Source: Haliotis asinina (Eukaryota; Mollusca; Gastropoda; Lepetellida; Haliotidae). From it: a stretch of DNA of 64,000 nucleotides. The notes under the pieces were generated by a model. That model was given only the letters and a program-made list of their open reading frames with translations, made no database searches and was not told the DNA's origin. Location of the stretch: contig NC_090283.1 in assembly GCF_037392515.1 (NCBI RefSeq), positions 40,068,249 to 40,132,248 on the forward strand. The letters are read 5' to 3'. Shown here one piece after another: positions 1 to 12,443 of the stretch. Numbering within the stretch: position 1 is the stretch's first letter; each line of letters opens with the position of its first letter. Position numbers and translations under genes: made by a program.

Positions 1-962
1 TTCTCCATCATAAGGGATAAACATTTCAATGTAAAAACAATTAAGGGTCTTTTTAACACCGTAAGTTCTCATTTACTTCTTGGATTCTTAAAAGAAATTG
101 ATTTCATCTTTGAATTTTGATTATTATGTTCTGTAGATAGCTGCATTTTAATTCATGGTAGTTTAGATTAGTAACTTGAATTGTTAGTGGCTGTACCCTC
201 AAAGGGGGTTGAAGTACAGTAAAATTATTGTCCTCATGAGAGGGTACGTAAGTCCCAAAACATTTCCTGTAAGTTTAGACTTCCACTGTTTGTAATCGTA
301 GTATATGTGTATTTTTAATTTTTGGCTAGATGTGTCTAAATTGCTAACAGCTGAGGGGATGATGTAAATCCAACTAGGGTCCATGCAGGTAGCAAAGGTA
401 CTGTAAGTCCCCATGGTCCCTCGTATGGTGATCTACCTTCGGTTGTTGGCAATCTATAGCCTGATTTTGTGTTGTATTGTCCGAATAGTGATATTATTTT
501 TAACTTTCCACACTAGTTTTAATCATACTTGTGATATTCTAGTTGTTTTACTGTCCCTCGTTGACAGGATTTTATAGTATCGATATATTTCACTTCAGTA
601 TTAAACGTTCTCGTCACGATAAGGCTGAGATATTGCCGATGTGACGTTAAATATTAACTCACTCACTCACTCTACAGTACGTTACATGATCACTGGTTGG
701 TAAATTGTGTGTTATTGCTACATACCTAACCTCTAAATCTTGCACAAACACACACCAGTCAGAATTAGAAAACGTGGGTTTGTACCAAACAATAACGAAT
801 ATTGTTATCAAGTAATTTGATACAAGTTTCCGTGTCGCTATGAAAAATACAATCACTGACCAAACTAAGGATCGACAGGTTACCATCCCAACCATCCCAA
901 CAATGTGTCCACAGCAGTAGCATATATTACAGTTGTCTCCCCTTAATAAGTTATATTTTTCT
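1..962. other. Intergenic, no gene seen
   Basis: AT-rich sequence without a convincing reading frame or exon. The only recognisable item is a short (ACTC)n tract near 656-672, the usual 3' end of the SINE-like families in this window, here without a clear body. Confidence 0.6.
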
Positions 963-965
963 CAG

Positions 966-1139
966 TGCGGCGGGAAAACCTTGTGGTTGAAACATTTGCT
1001 CGTCTCACTGAAAACCCGTTTCGAGTTCGATTCCCCACATGGACACAATGTTTGCAGCCCATTTCTAATGTCCCCTGTCGTGACATTGCTGAATATTGCC
1101 AAAAGCGGCATAAGTTCAGTCAGTCATTCACTCATTACG
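966..1139 (+). repeat. SINE-A copy (tRNA-like head, ACTC tail)
   Basis: The copy carries a tRNA B-box-like stretch (GAGTTCGATTCCCC) near 1025, the family words 'cacatgg.acaatgt' and 'cccatttct', and the 3' part 'attgctgaatattgcc.aaagcgg'. It ends in a degenerate ACTC-type tail. I name the family SINE-A here; at least eight copies occur in the window on both strands. Confidence 0.75.
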
Positions 1140-2004
1140 TTTCTTCCTTCCATTGCGGTTGTCTGAAATGTTATAACTATCAGACAAAGTGTACATTGGG
1201 TTATGTATCCTTTGTATGACTGGAAATAATACTACTACCTCACTGTATGTACAGTAACAAAAGTTCACCCTATACAAGACATGGTCCAGCAGTACTTGAC
1301 AAGAATTGCACGCTACAGTATTCTGACAATGGCAGGTGAGTGTTGCATTTCTCCCAGCCTATATTTTGCCATCCAGTTCACATCTGTTGTTTACCCCACT
1401 GGTTATATGTGCGCTGAATGTGTAATAGTTGTGTACACACATGCCATATAGTAAAACCAAGAATGTGTAAAGTAACGTATGTGTTAAATGTGTCATATAA
1501 CGAAATATTCTTTAGTAACAGGTTAAAATCTATTTCAGCTCACCTCATCTCACGTCACCTCACCTCATAAAGCGTGTCTTACGCATTTCATGAAACAAAG
1601 CAATGAATGTGCAATATCATACCTATTGTACAGGTTGCTCAGCTTGAAGTGAGCTACTCTTATATGTGAATGGCTCGGGAAGTCAAATGGCAAAAGCCGT
1701 TGGTCGAGTTAATTTCATTAAACAGGGGAGGAGAGAATGCTATTGCACAGATGCTAAGCTGTTTTCAGTTATAAGCTATCTGTTGCTAACAACTCTGCCC
1801 ATATGTTGTGCAGCAAAATATTGAGTGTTTTGTATCACACGTGTCACATAACAAATCCAGAAGATATAATATTATACCAATTTAATTTATATTATACAAA
1901 TACAGAATGAGTAATATTTGAAACTCTTTGTATGTGTGATATGACAAATACCTGAACGTTTGATAGTATGTATATTTAACATTTGTTGTATTACAAACTA
2001 TTGA

Positions 2005-2006
<2 letters not shown>
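1140..2006. other. Intergenic, no gene seen
   Basis: AT-rich, with no frame, exon or repeat body that I can support. Confidence 0.5.
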
Positions 2007-2064
<58 letters not shown>

Positions 2065-2065
2065 T
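2007..2065. repeat. (CA)n followed by (TA)n microsatellite
   Basis: A perfect AC dinucleotide run of about 40 bp passes directly into an AT run of about 18 bp. Confidence 0.95.
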
Positions 2066-2126
2066 CTAAGATGCTTCGGCGAAAGATCAAAGGCGCCGAC
2101 AATACTTTCTCAGACGATAATCTGCA

Positions 2127-2217
2127 CTTTTTGCATTACGTCACAATGTGTTGACGTCGCCGCGCCATTCCAGTCTACCCCCTCGTAATCTAACTTTTTT
2201 GCATTACGTCACAATGT
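2127..2217. promoter_or_regulatory. Directly repeated bZIP/CRE-like sites
   Basis: The 19-mer TTGCATTACGTCACAATGT occurs at 2131-2149 and again at 2199-2217, each within a T-rich lead. It contains TTACGTCA, a CREB/ATF half-consensus. GACGTC cores follow each copy, and two full TGACGTCA sites lie at 3055-3062 and 3079-3086. No promoter or exon next to them was recognised, so a regulatory role is inference; the pair could also be part of a dispersed repeat. Confidence 0.35.
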
Positions 2218-3895
2218 AACCGACGTCATGGATGTCAGTTGCCATTGCCTCGTACAGCATCCCACAGTAAACTGCTTCGTCGTATCCCGTTTCTTGGTTT
2301 GCAGCTGCACCACACAGACAACATCACTGTGGAAACATTACGTTTATGTTTTCCGACGGATAAAATGTCTCATAGTTCGACTCAAAATCTTACAGAGACA
2401 CGGTAATGTTGGCAATGTTTACATTCCCATGATGCAATCGCCGAAGGTCGCTTGACTTGTCAGCTTCCTCTGAATGTACTGATCTAACATTTCGTTGGTA
2501 GTAGAAATGAGGCGGCCATATTGCCTTGTATGGTTCAATAGAATCACGGATGTAATTAAAATGATCTAGAGAAGATATTTAACCCGAACATAAACCATCA
2601 TCAAACTGTTCATCATTTGTTTTTTCTAGCAAACTTTGTCTTAACGTAGGGGACTGACACGTCAAAAGAACAGCGCGTCAGTTAGCCCTGTGCGAGGATT
2701 CTTAATTTAGGTCACAGACACCGTAGTTTGTTTTCTGCCATAGGTTAATCGAAATTAGGCTTAGAAGTTATTGAATATGGCATCTTGGAAACGAAATACA
2801 GTTCGCTCTACCACCATCTATAGTGTAATAAAGCACACTTTCGCCTAGAACTATTATAACGTTAAAGCACTCGGACGCACTATATATATACACACACATT
2901 CACATCTTGCATATTTCACAAACCAAAATCCTGAATGTATGACGGCATTCATATTTTATGTGTGTTATATTACAAATTATTACTCGCATGTTGAAGATAC
3001 TGCAGCGGAGTATTTAAACGTGAGTATTACACTAGTTTACTACAGCAAGATGGGTGACGTCATAATGGTTTACAGATATGACGTCAAAATTCTAATACCT
3101 CTGTCACCATGGTGACTGGCGGATAGCTGAGAGAAACTACACTGTAGGCAGTTTCTATCAATTTATGTTGGAGAGTAAGAAACAGAATTCTAAACTCACT
3201 TCCGTGGAATACCTTTTGTTAAACCCGTGAAAGAATTTGGCATCCAGTTCACTTTTGATCGTTTGATAGCAAATCACTGACTCGTTTAACAAAAATATTA
3301 TTATAGGGATGGCCGTTTAGTATCTTCTATGTATCATGTGTTTAATAATATACATTGTCATACTATATAATAAAATCCAGAATGTGTAGTATTTATTATA
3401 CCCATTTTTCACAATCGTACAACCCAAAACTGTGTAATGTTCTAGACATTATACATAAATTTGCCATATGACAGAACCTGATAGTGTGATAGCATACATA
3501 TTTTACATTTGTTATGGTACAGAATATTAAATGTGTAATATTACACTAAGATAAAGCAAATCCACATCGTAATGTCTTTTATTATCCATACAGTGAAACA
3601 TAACCGAGTACATAAAAATCATATGTTGCACACGTGTAATAAACCCTAAAACGAATTTTATTGGTCAGTTATCCGACCATGACCTCCATGACCCCATTGG
3701 AATGTGGAACTACTTTTTCCATTCACAACTGTTTACTACAAATTTACTACGAATGTTCAGTCTCGCTACTACAAGAACAAACCAATGAAATGCTATCAAA
3801 TACAAAACGTTACAAACAAACAATTTTTCACACACCGTGTTTATTGATATGAGATTTCAAGAAAAGGTAAAAATGAATTCGGATCGATTACGACA
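2218..3895. other. Intergenic, no gene seen
   Basis: Apart from the two CRE sites near 3.06-3.09 kb I see no exon. Open frames here are short and of random composition. Confidence 0.5.
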
Positions 3896-4062
3896 TGTGG
3901 AGCACACGTCACTGGCGACAAACGGCTAACTAATCACAGTGCCCGCAAACATTTGTTTCAGAAGTTCCAAGACAATAACGTAGCTCCAACGCAAATCATG
4001 CAAGTGTCTGGACATAAAAATGTACAGAGTGTGAACAATTACTCACACCTTTCTCCTGCACA
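3896..4062 (+). mobile_element. Crypton-like tyrosine recombinase C-terminal remnant
   Basis: The translation from about 3899 shows the end of a tyrosine recombinase: T-N-H-S-A-R-K (catalytic Arg box), then S-G-H-K-N (catalytic His), then N-N-Y-S-H-L-S (nucleophilic Tyr). This order and spacing match the R..H..Y core of Crypton and related YR domains of animals. Only the last 55 or so residues remain. The frame stays open to 4270 but the later part has no recognisable domain. Just after it, a 16-bp unit 'gtccaatataattggg' is repeated in tandem (4258-4291). Confidence 0.65.
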
Positions 4063-4291
4063 ATACCGGGGAAGTGGAAAATCTGTTGTCTTCGACCGGA
4101 AATCAGCCTGCCATGTTTCCATGCTCGCGTCGAGCATCTTCAATCGGTCCGTCATCGGCAGTTGGTCCGAAATACTAGTAAATCTTACATCCCAATGCAT
4201 GTCGTACACATACACAAGCAAAGCCTTGTCTAGCTATATTGTTCACACTATCTCCAGAGGTCCAATATAATTGGGGGTCCAATATAATTGG

Positions 4292-5544
4292 ACGTTACAA
4301 ACCGTCGCCGTGTTGCTCGCTCTCCTCTCACTCTTCTGACGACGAATAACTTTTCCATTAACAATGTTTCAAGTTATACACTTCTTACACTTACTTAAGT
4401 TGACAAAGATTAAATTTCAATTCAAACTGTGTTTGTATTTTTGGTCTTCGTGCAAGAGTAGCTAGTCAATATGTAGCGCTCTTTTCTTAGTAGCATTATA
4501 CAGAGAGTGTACGTCCATGATGCCGTATCACTGTATTCTTACGCGACCTTGACCTTTAGGTCAAGCGGCAACAGCTGATTTCATTTTACGTGGACTTTGT
4601 TGTTTAGAATGTTGTTCTTGATGTTGCAGCTGATGACGTCACCGTCAGCGTCCGATTGCGTAGGTGAATAAGACAGGGATAGCGGCCCTCGTGGGTTGTT
4701 GTGAGTCTATCCCCCACTTCTAGGTCGTTCACATGTCTGGCCTGTCATACTGACATGGTTAAACAGCCCAATTATGGTTTGTCTTGTGCAACCCCATGTC
4801 CTTGCAATATGGCTTTTGGAAGTGCCCATTTGTGACATTCCTGTGGTTCATTCTCGTGGCGCCGTGGAATTTTCTCGTGAGATTTTTGTCACATGATTGT
4901 TCAGTCTTCACGAGAAACATGTTTTATACCCTCTGTACAAAAATTGCTCATGCATGGAACAATAATCACAATTTTGCGAAACTTCCTGCAAAAATGTTTT
5001 TGGTTGCATTTTGACCGAAAAACCTAAACATATGGTGGTTGTGTTTTTATGCAGTTGGTGTTCTTCAATAATTGTACTATGTTTGGGATTGCAGCAACAA
5101 TTACACCTGTGCACTTTCTTTTGCTCGTCAGTTTTGATAGCGGGAGGTCGCTACACATAATCAAATCAAATAAAATAAATGCTAATCATGAACTGGTTTA
5201 CTTAATTCATTTCGAATTTAGAAGTCTTGGTAATAGTTTCGTTTAGAACGAGTCACACTGCTTGAGAAGCAATTGTGTTTTTAATTACTGGTGAATAGAC
5301 ATCAAAATGGCCTTTTTGTCGGGAGTGTTTGAGGGTAAGACTATATTTATCACACCAGGTCATCGATTTAAGAAAACATGCTACATGGACTAGATGATAG
5401 CGGAAACATTCTCAAGGCCGATAAGACCGTGTGTGTATTTACACACAGACACACGATGGATAAGGTAACCATGGTGCTTGTAGAGTGGGCCATCTTGACA
5501 CGTACGTAATGCTAACGGACTAAAACATCGTTTGTTTGTTTGGT
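4292..5544. other. Intergenic, no gene seen
   Basis: Unique-looking sequence with only short random frames and no splice-flanked coding pattern. Confidence 0.45.
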
Positions 5545-5762
5545 TGCCTGCCTGTTGTTTAACGCCACATACAACAGCATTGCAGATATATGACGTTGCT
5601 ATGTGAATAACCCAGAGTAACCAGTGATCAACAGCATGTGCATCAACATACGCAGTTGGAATTGGGTCAGGGAGTCTGGCCACACGATCCCGTTAGTCGC
5701 CTCTCACGATTAGCATAGATTACTAAGGACCAATTATAACCCGGATCTTCACGACTACCATC
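5545..5762 (-). repeat. Repeat-B copy (diverged)
   Basis: Reverse-oriented copy of a second dispersed family, here called repeat-B (about 270 bp when full). Matching words include 'ccagtgatcaacagcatg.gcat', 'cgatcccgttagtcgcctct' and 'cggatcttcacg'. A more decayed relative lies at about 6045-6225. Confidence 0.6.
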
Positions 5763-6654
5763 GTGCGGTTTTGTCCTGGTCTGTTCCTCCTACTGTCAAC
5801 CAGTCTTTTGTGAGAACGAGGACCGTTGGTGCGTCTTGGGTTCTTTACTAGTTCGGGTCGACGTCATGACATCGGTTTGAATATTTCCAGAGTTGTTTTC
5901 ATATTGGGATATCCATAATTAAGGATGACGAAAACAGGATATGTCGAGACTGTTTTTAAAAAATTCAAAGCAAACAAGGACTTTTGTTTGTTTTCCACTG
6001 TCTGAGTTGTTTAACGCTACTGCTGACGCTGCTATACGACCTTCATATGTACATGATCGATCCGGACAATCTGGTGACTGACATCATGTTCCTCGATTTA
6101 TGCAACTGGGGATATGAAGACATGCATCAGCCATATCAGCGTGCCTGATGACTAGATCCAGTCAGTCGAATTTATCAAGTATGGGTTGCTGAAGACAAAT
6201 CTATATCCGGATATTCACGGGTAGACGAAATGACGGTCGTAACATGCGATCTCACAGTATCCATGGAAACCTGTGTCAAAGATTAACACATTGAGGAAGT
6301 GACTTTCCATCATGCCTGTCTCTTTATATTATATTTCCGGTAAACGCATTCTAAAACTGGCTGTCTCAAGCAGTCGGCTAAGCCAATAGCGCCGCTTTAA
6401 AGCATTCTTCGTTTAATCAAAATCCTAAACACTAAAGTGTTAAATAACCTCGGATATCGCTATCACGTGAAGTCTGCAGTTCCTAAGACAACAGTAATAC
6501 TAGTCAGTTTGGCTTTAATCATGATTCACCAAGATAGGTTTTGAGGCCTATGCCTTGCGGGGTAACTCAATGGTTGAGTGTTATCTTGCCAAAATCGAGC
6601 TGGTATGTGTGTGAAACCAGAATTATTTGACAAAGAACATTGTCTCTGTTCCTC

Positions 6655-6995
6655 CAAAGTGCGACACGCCACAATGCCACAACGCGACATTTTAGTGTGT
6701 CGCGTTTTAGTCAATACGAAATAATCCATACTGTGGTCAATGTTTTAACAAAGTGCGACGCGCAACATTGCTACAAAGCGACATTTCGTCAGAATGTCGC
6801 GTTGTCGCATTGTCATGTGTTTCGTACAATGTGTTGTCATGTCTGTTTTTAGTTCTATTTGAATCCTGTCTTATTAACCTTGCACATGGGATGATTCACA
6901 ATACATCTCATACTTTCCCCACACACTACACCGCCGTAACTAATAAAACGAAACACATGACAATGCGACAACGCGACATTTCGTCAGAATGTAGT
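6655..6995. repeat. GCGACA-motif palindromic repeat cluster (MITE-like)
   Basis: Several copies of a CpG-rich word (AATGCGACAACGCGACATT and its reverse complement) face each other. The 33 bp at 6793-6825 is the exact reverse complement of 6948-6980. A short palindrome (GCGACATT, 7-bp loop, AATGTCGC) sits near 6778-6800. No transposase is present, so this resembles a nonautonomous inverted-repeat element. A related copy is at 8885-8985. Confidence 0.6.
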
Positions 6996-7219
6996 GTGTG
7001 GGTTATGAGTGCGTGGTTGATGGCCTATTCAAACTGTCTATTTTGCTGAAGAATATTATGATTAAGTAGGTGCATGTTTGAAATGATACAAGTACATAAG
7101 TATCGCTGGAGCTAGTATCCATATGAGAAAAGTATGAGATGTATTGTGAATCATCCCATGTGCAAGGTTAATAAGACAGGATTCAAATAGAACTAAAAAC
7201 AGACATGACAACACATTGT
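6826..7219. repeat. 91-bp perfect inverted repeat
   Basis: Positions 6826-6916 and 7129-7219 are exact reverse complements over 91 bases by eye, separated by a 212-bp spacer. Perfect identity among otherwise diverged repeats implies a recent inverted duplication, gene conversion, or an assembly fold-back. One edge touches the GCGACA palindromic cluster. Confidence 0.85.
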
Positions 7220-7256
7220 TATATTGAAACACCTTGCTAATTTGCGAAGCTTCCCA

Positions 7257-7430
7257 AACGGAGCGACGGAGGAGTGAGGAGTGAGGAGTGGTGTGGAGCG
7301 AAGAGGAGAGGAACGGGCTAGGGTGGAGTGGAGTAGAACGGAGCGCCGGTGGAGTGAAGGAGGAGGAGGGGAGAGGAGAGGTGTGGTGTGGAATGGAGTA
7401 GAGCGTCGCAAAGTAGGGGGAGGGAGGGAG
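7257..7430 (+). repeat. Purine-rich GGAGTGAGGAGTG-type tract
   Basis: About 170 bp almost entirely of A and G on the plus strand, made of variants of GGAGTG, GAGGAGAGG and GGAGCG. Long open frames across it on both strands are explained by base composition, not by a gene. Confidence 0.8.
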
Positions 7431-7779
7431 AGTTGGTTGCTGGCACTTCAAGGGTACTCAGCACTACCATGCGATTTCATCGTTCCTATAAACCATCCTT
7501 CCAAAAGAAACGCATAGGTCCTTTGTATTTTTACAACACTAGTAATTACCTGTTGTGTTCACTCAATCGTGAAAATATGTAACAGAAGTGTTGGTAACAT
7601 GATTTTACACAATTTACTGACTGGCAATCAAAATGAAGATAACTTTCCGAAATGTGGCATTCATTTTGAAGGCGTTTCAAGGTCAAATCACTACGTCACG
7701 TCTTGATTCGACACGTAATCTTGTGTTGCCAGGTTTCTGAATGTTAGTCTGAGTAAAATATAATGACTTGCAGCTCGTT

Positions 7780-8050
7780 GCAGCCAAACAGATGTAAGAA
7801 ATCACCTGCCCCGTGCAGGCAGATCTCGAGTTACCATTGCAGCTCAAGATCGGTACATCCGTGTACTACAGTCGCGTGATCGTACTCCCACGGGGGAGAG
7901 CACAACAGCCAGGACACCTGGGCTTCACAGGATTTCAGGTCAAAGTGTACGAAACAGGCTGAAAGAGATTCGTTTGAAAGCCAGAAAACCAAACCCCACG
8001 TCAGGGTCGTGCTACGTCGTCATCATCACACTCAACGTCTTCGCTATCTA
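7780..8050 (+). mobile_element. Tc1-like transposase N-terminal fragment
   Basis: The translation contains the DNA-binding and linker region typical of Tc1 transposases: R-A-G-R-S-R-V-T, then A-A-Q-D-R-Y-I-R, G-L-H-R-I-S, V-R-N-R-L-K-E and R-R-H-H-H-T-Q-R-L-R-Y-L. The catalytic half is missing and no terminal inverted repeats were recognised. The copy is an old fragment of a plain DNA transposon. Confidence 0.75.
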
Positions 8051-8884
8051 GACGTATATACCCTCTTCTAAGTTCATGCACTCATTACTCATGTACAATT
8101 TCATGCAATAAAGTCTATTATACATGTTTGAAAATTATCGCAACATATTTCTCGTCTATGTGTTTATTTCTTTGGGTAATATATCAAAATGATAACAAAC
8201 AATCTGTATGGCGTTTTTCAATTATGACGTTCAAAGCCGACCTAAACTGTCTTTGAGGTGTCGGGTGGTTGAGTGATATCTCATTCTACTTGGTATCCAT
8301 CCACTGATGGCTGAACAGAGGCAGATCTCAGGCAAATTCATCAGCGTGGGACAGGACTGTACCATGAAACTGTGTCAGGGGCCACATTATCGAACAAAGT
8401 GACCTATTAGAGGACATCACCTCATGTTTCTGCCGATGTGGCTTGAATTTTAACACTATTTCAGTTTCTCACTACCTGTCATCTTGATATCGGCGAAATG
8501 TCCAAAGCGATTATTGTGTTTGGTGCTGGGATTCGAAGTTATGATAATAGTTTTCTGGTGTCACTAAGAGACATTAATCTGCACAGCAAATTGAATGACA
8601 AGTCAACCGTGTGCCATGATTACAATGAAAAGCTGCGCAAATAATTGTCTTGCTGCTAAAGCACACTTCATTGGCTAAATACATGTATATATAAAATAAT
8701 TTTCAAACCAACAATGAAGATTTGCATTAAGTTCAAGAAAAGCAGTCCAACTGCCATTTCGAGCACTGCTTCATTTTAAAAACCATTGGAAGTAGCAAAA
8801 GGACCATTGAAGTGGGAAATAGAGTTTAACTTTTCCTGCGCGTGCGTATTACAATTGACTTTCTACGCATGCGCACCGGTAATC
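8051..8884. other. Intergenic, no gene seen
   Basis: No exon, RNA gene or full repeat body recognised. Confidence 0.45.
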
Positions 8885-8985
8885 AAAAAGGGCGACAAAG
8901 GGACAATGCAACAACGCGACGATGTGACATTTCAATATGTCGCATTGTCACGTGTCGCGTGTCGCGTTTTAGTAAATGTTTAGTT
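8885..8985. repeat. GCGACA-motif repeat, second copy
   Basis: Contains 'gacaatgcaacaacgcgac' facing 'atgtcgcattgtcacgtgtcgcg', the same inverted words as the cluster at 6.65-7.0 kb. Confidence 0.6.
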
Positions 8986-9571
8986 TTTTTTCTTTACACA
9001 TCTTAGATAGAGCTAACTTTAATTACATATGACAAAAGGGAAGAAGGTTATGTATTTTGTGGCTTACCTTATCACTGTCTGTTCGTCTAGAATACTTGAA
9101 CAATTGACTGTTTAATGATTCATTGTATATTCAGTTTGAGTTGTAGCACGTAACAATCTTCATAAATAAAGATGATCGATATATCTATCTAGTATCTATC
9201 CATAAGCCATTGTCTCAAAAGCTTGCTGTAGCCCTGTTAACATATGTTTTGTTTCTGATGATAGTTTGTGAGTAAATGAAAAAGAAATGCAAACATACGT
9301 ATGGACAAGTCATGCCTTAGAAGTTCAGCGCATAATCGCCAGCACCCAAACGTAGCTATTTAAAACACACAGGCGGAACCAGATAGGGGGTGTTCTGTCC
9401 TGAAGTTTCGTTATTGTTAATTCTCCGTACGAACATGCTGGAACGTTTTTCTCAATATAACGAAGAGTGTCATGAAATGTGCGAGATCCACCTCAAAGCA
9501 ATCTGCAACATATCAAACTCAATTACGATATGAACGCTCGCGCATGAACGGAAGTGGCATGTGCCACAAGG

Positions 9572-9634
9572 AGGCCGAACCTCCAAGTAGATATGTCCTG
9601 TTCTGTCCCAACACATCCCGGTAAGTCTGAAAAG
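9572..9634 (+). repeat. Dispersed repeat shared with 48.99 kb
   Basis: About 57 bp ('aaggaggccgaacctccaag' through 'caacacatcccggtaa') matches 48985-49040 at roughly 84 percent by eye. Both copies follow an ACGCTCGCGCAT word. Confidence 0.6.
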
Positions 9635-10113
9635 GGTTACATTGTTTGCTTACATTTTCAACCAAAACGACGGGTTTGTGTTATATCTATTATATCAATC
9701 GAAGGAAATGACGACAGATTTATCCAAATCGGTCATAAATCATGAAAATTATTTTCTATGAAATGGACAATGGCATACCTATGAAACTTAAACACTGAGA
9801 AAGTATCGCACAAACGCGGCTATTCACATACCAATTTTTATGCATAACGACATCTTCTGGAAGTGGCCATAATATCGGCCAAATGTGTGCGCTCGCGCTA
9901 CTAATCGTTAGTCAAATGCAGACTACTGCGAGAAACAGGAAGAGAGAGGAAGAAAATGACATATTTGTCACACAGTCTTGTGTAGTAAATGTGGAAAACA
10001 ACGTTGAACTGATGATGGTGACTTTGAGTTTAGTTTTGGCGTACCAGTGGTCAGTAATGACATCGGTAAGGAACTTCACATTTCTGTTCCCAGATCAGCT
10101 AAGCATAAGAGTC

Positions 10114-10383
10114 CCGTGAAGGTCCGGGCTAGATTAAGCCTTCAGAACCCCATACTTGCCCGAAAAGGCGACTATGCTTGTCGTAAGAAACGACTAAAGG
10201 GGTTCGGGCGGTCAGGCTCGCTGACTTGATAAACACGTGTCATTGCTTCCCAATTGCGCAGATTTATGTTCCTTCTGTTGATCACTGGATTGTCTGGTCC
10301 AGGCTCGATTATTTGCAGACCACTGCCATATAGCTACAATATTGCTGGGTGCGACAGAAAACTCAACTCACTCACTCACTCAC
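10114..10383 (+). repeat. Repeat-B copy, near full length
   Basis: Begins 'ccgtgaaggtccgggctaga', contains 'ggcgactatgcttgtcgtaa', 'ttcccaattgcgcagat', 'gatcactggattgtctggtc', 'cgattatttgcagacc', and ends 'attgctgggtgcgacagaaa' followed by (ACTC)n. This is a good reference copy for the family in this orientation. Confidence 0.8.
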
Positions 10384-12261
10384 TAAGCATAAGAACGTCT
10401 GAACCGCTGCAGTGTTTTCAACTCGGATGAGGGGAGATGTCAAGATCCTTTGCAGAGAAGATGGTTTAGGCGGTAATAAAACAAACCACTCGCTACTGCT
10501 GCAACAAGACTGTATGAGGCAAGTGTTGATGAACAATTTAATTGCAAAGTGACGGATGAGCATACATTTTATGATATTAATCATCCTAAACTTAAATATT
10601 GAAATTATAATGAAAATCACTTTCACTAAATAGACTTAGCTTTGTAGCATATGTAATATTACACTCTACGCTCATTTGTGTGTGAAATGCAATTGTGTGT
10701 ATTGTGAATCCATAGTTTTGTTTCACATACCAAAGTTTATGAAAAAGCATGGTCATCACTAGTTTAAAACTTTTTTTTTCTGAGACGTATTTTAACTACT
10801 TCGGGTCATGTGGTTTGAGATATTTGTTATTTGGAAATATGAGTACTGTTTTTGACTTTTCTTTACATGTCACAAAAGAGGAGCCGTCCGGTCATATAAA
10901 CGTACTTCATGTGTGGAACTCGACATTGTCTGATGTCCTTACCTTGGAGCCAAAACGTTTAATGTGTGAAATGACAACCCTGGCAACTACGGATACAGAG
11001 ACACCTGCTGCAGATTCAGGTTGGATCAACTAAATCATCACTTTCATTATTTCTTAAAATGTCATTGGAAGAAAAAGAACCATTGTCTCTGCTTGACTTT
11101 CTTTATCCACAAAGACAAAATGGGATATTGTACAGAAAGTCTACAGACGTCATGATGTTAATCTGATCGAACGCTTACCTGAGTCAGTATTTACAACATG
11201 AACGCTATCTCTGTAGACACTAGGAGATACACGGCTAAATTCATATGTACGCTTTATTAGGCCCAGCTGTGTGCAAGATTACTTAAGACTAGAAAACCAT
11301 TAGTTCTGATTAAATTGATGAAACGTTGAGATATGTATTGCTTGGGTCGAAGAAAGGTAAGGGTACTGGTTTTCAAAAATAGGATGTCAACACTACCCAT
11401 GTCAAGTGTATTGTACGAAAACTGTTTATTTTCTATAAAAATGTAAACGTTGTAAATTAAATTTTATATAAAATCGCTAGCATAAGACATTACCAATCGA
11501 ACATAAAAGTGTGACAAAATGAACAGGGAGGTAAAGTGTGACTGAAAATGAAACATACAGCTTTATGGATTACAACTTCTTGATTATTAAATTGAGCGAC
11601 GTTTCGATGTAGATTCTTATATTGTTATCATTATCAAGCAAAAAGTGAATACAACCAAATAGTGAGATGCTTTGTATACATGGTATGTTGTGATAAACAG
11701 CGGATTAACAGAAACAACGGCAAGTAATAGAAAAAAACGACAAGCGGTACGTGATTGGAAAAGGCCAATCGGGAACAAAAACAAGAAATAGCACCAGTGA
11801 TGAAAAACTATGGTTGATTGTTTCAGTTTGACTCAGCAACTTTTTCACTTCATGTGAAAAGGTAAGATAGATTGCCCGTATTTCAGCGTTAAGCTAAGAC
11901 AAGTCTACAGGTATTCCCATTGGCGCCAGTGACTATGACGCCGATCCATCCTAGGTTGTTACAGTAACAGGTGTGTGACACCCCTTTGTCCCTAGCCAAC
12001 ACTGACTGGGTTGGTTCTGTCTCGGCGTTTGACCATGCAGAACGATTCAATGACCGGCTGCTCAATTCAGTGGCACCGCTGCCATAAAAGAAAGTACATA
12101 TGTTGATCTTTGTATGCCTATTTGACCATAAGCGAGGCCCAATGTGCCTGTGTCCAGCCGGAACGCGTGTCTACTACCAGGACCTGGACCCCCTCGGCCC
12201 TTCCGTGTGGCTTTGATTATCATGACATTGTGTAATTCACATCGTTGTGTTATCAAGTTGT
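10384..12261. other. Intergenic with a hammerhead-like relic
   Basis: No gene recognised. At 11594-11638 the word 'gagcgacgtttcgatgtag' recurs at 28454-28475 and resembles the CGAAAC half of hammerhead ribozymes known from Penelope-like elements, read on the minus strand. Confidence 0.35.
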
Positions 12262-12443
12262 CATTCAGGTAGGGTACCTTCGGGTATCTTAATGGTTAAA
12301 ACGTTCATTCCTCACGCCGGAGACCAGGGTTCGATTTCCCACATGGGTACAATATGTGAAGTCCATTTCTGGTGCTTCCCGTCGTGATATTGTTAGACTA
12401 TTGCTAAAAGTGGCGTGAAACAATACTCACTCACTAACTTACT
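12262..12443 (+). repeat. SINE-A copy, well preserved
   Basis: Shows the tRNA-like head ('atcttaatggttaaaacgtt'), the B-box GGGTTCGATTTCCC near 12328, 'cacatgggtacaatatgtga', 'gtcgtgatattgttagac', 'attgctaaaagtggcgtgaa' and an ACTCACTCACT tail. Confidence 0.8.

Noticed and set aside
12262-12443. tRNA gene suggested by a B-box
   Set aside because: The B-box belongs to a SINE-A copy; no cloverleaf or anticodon stem is visible.
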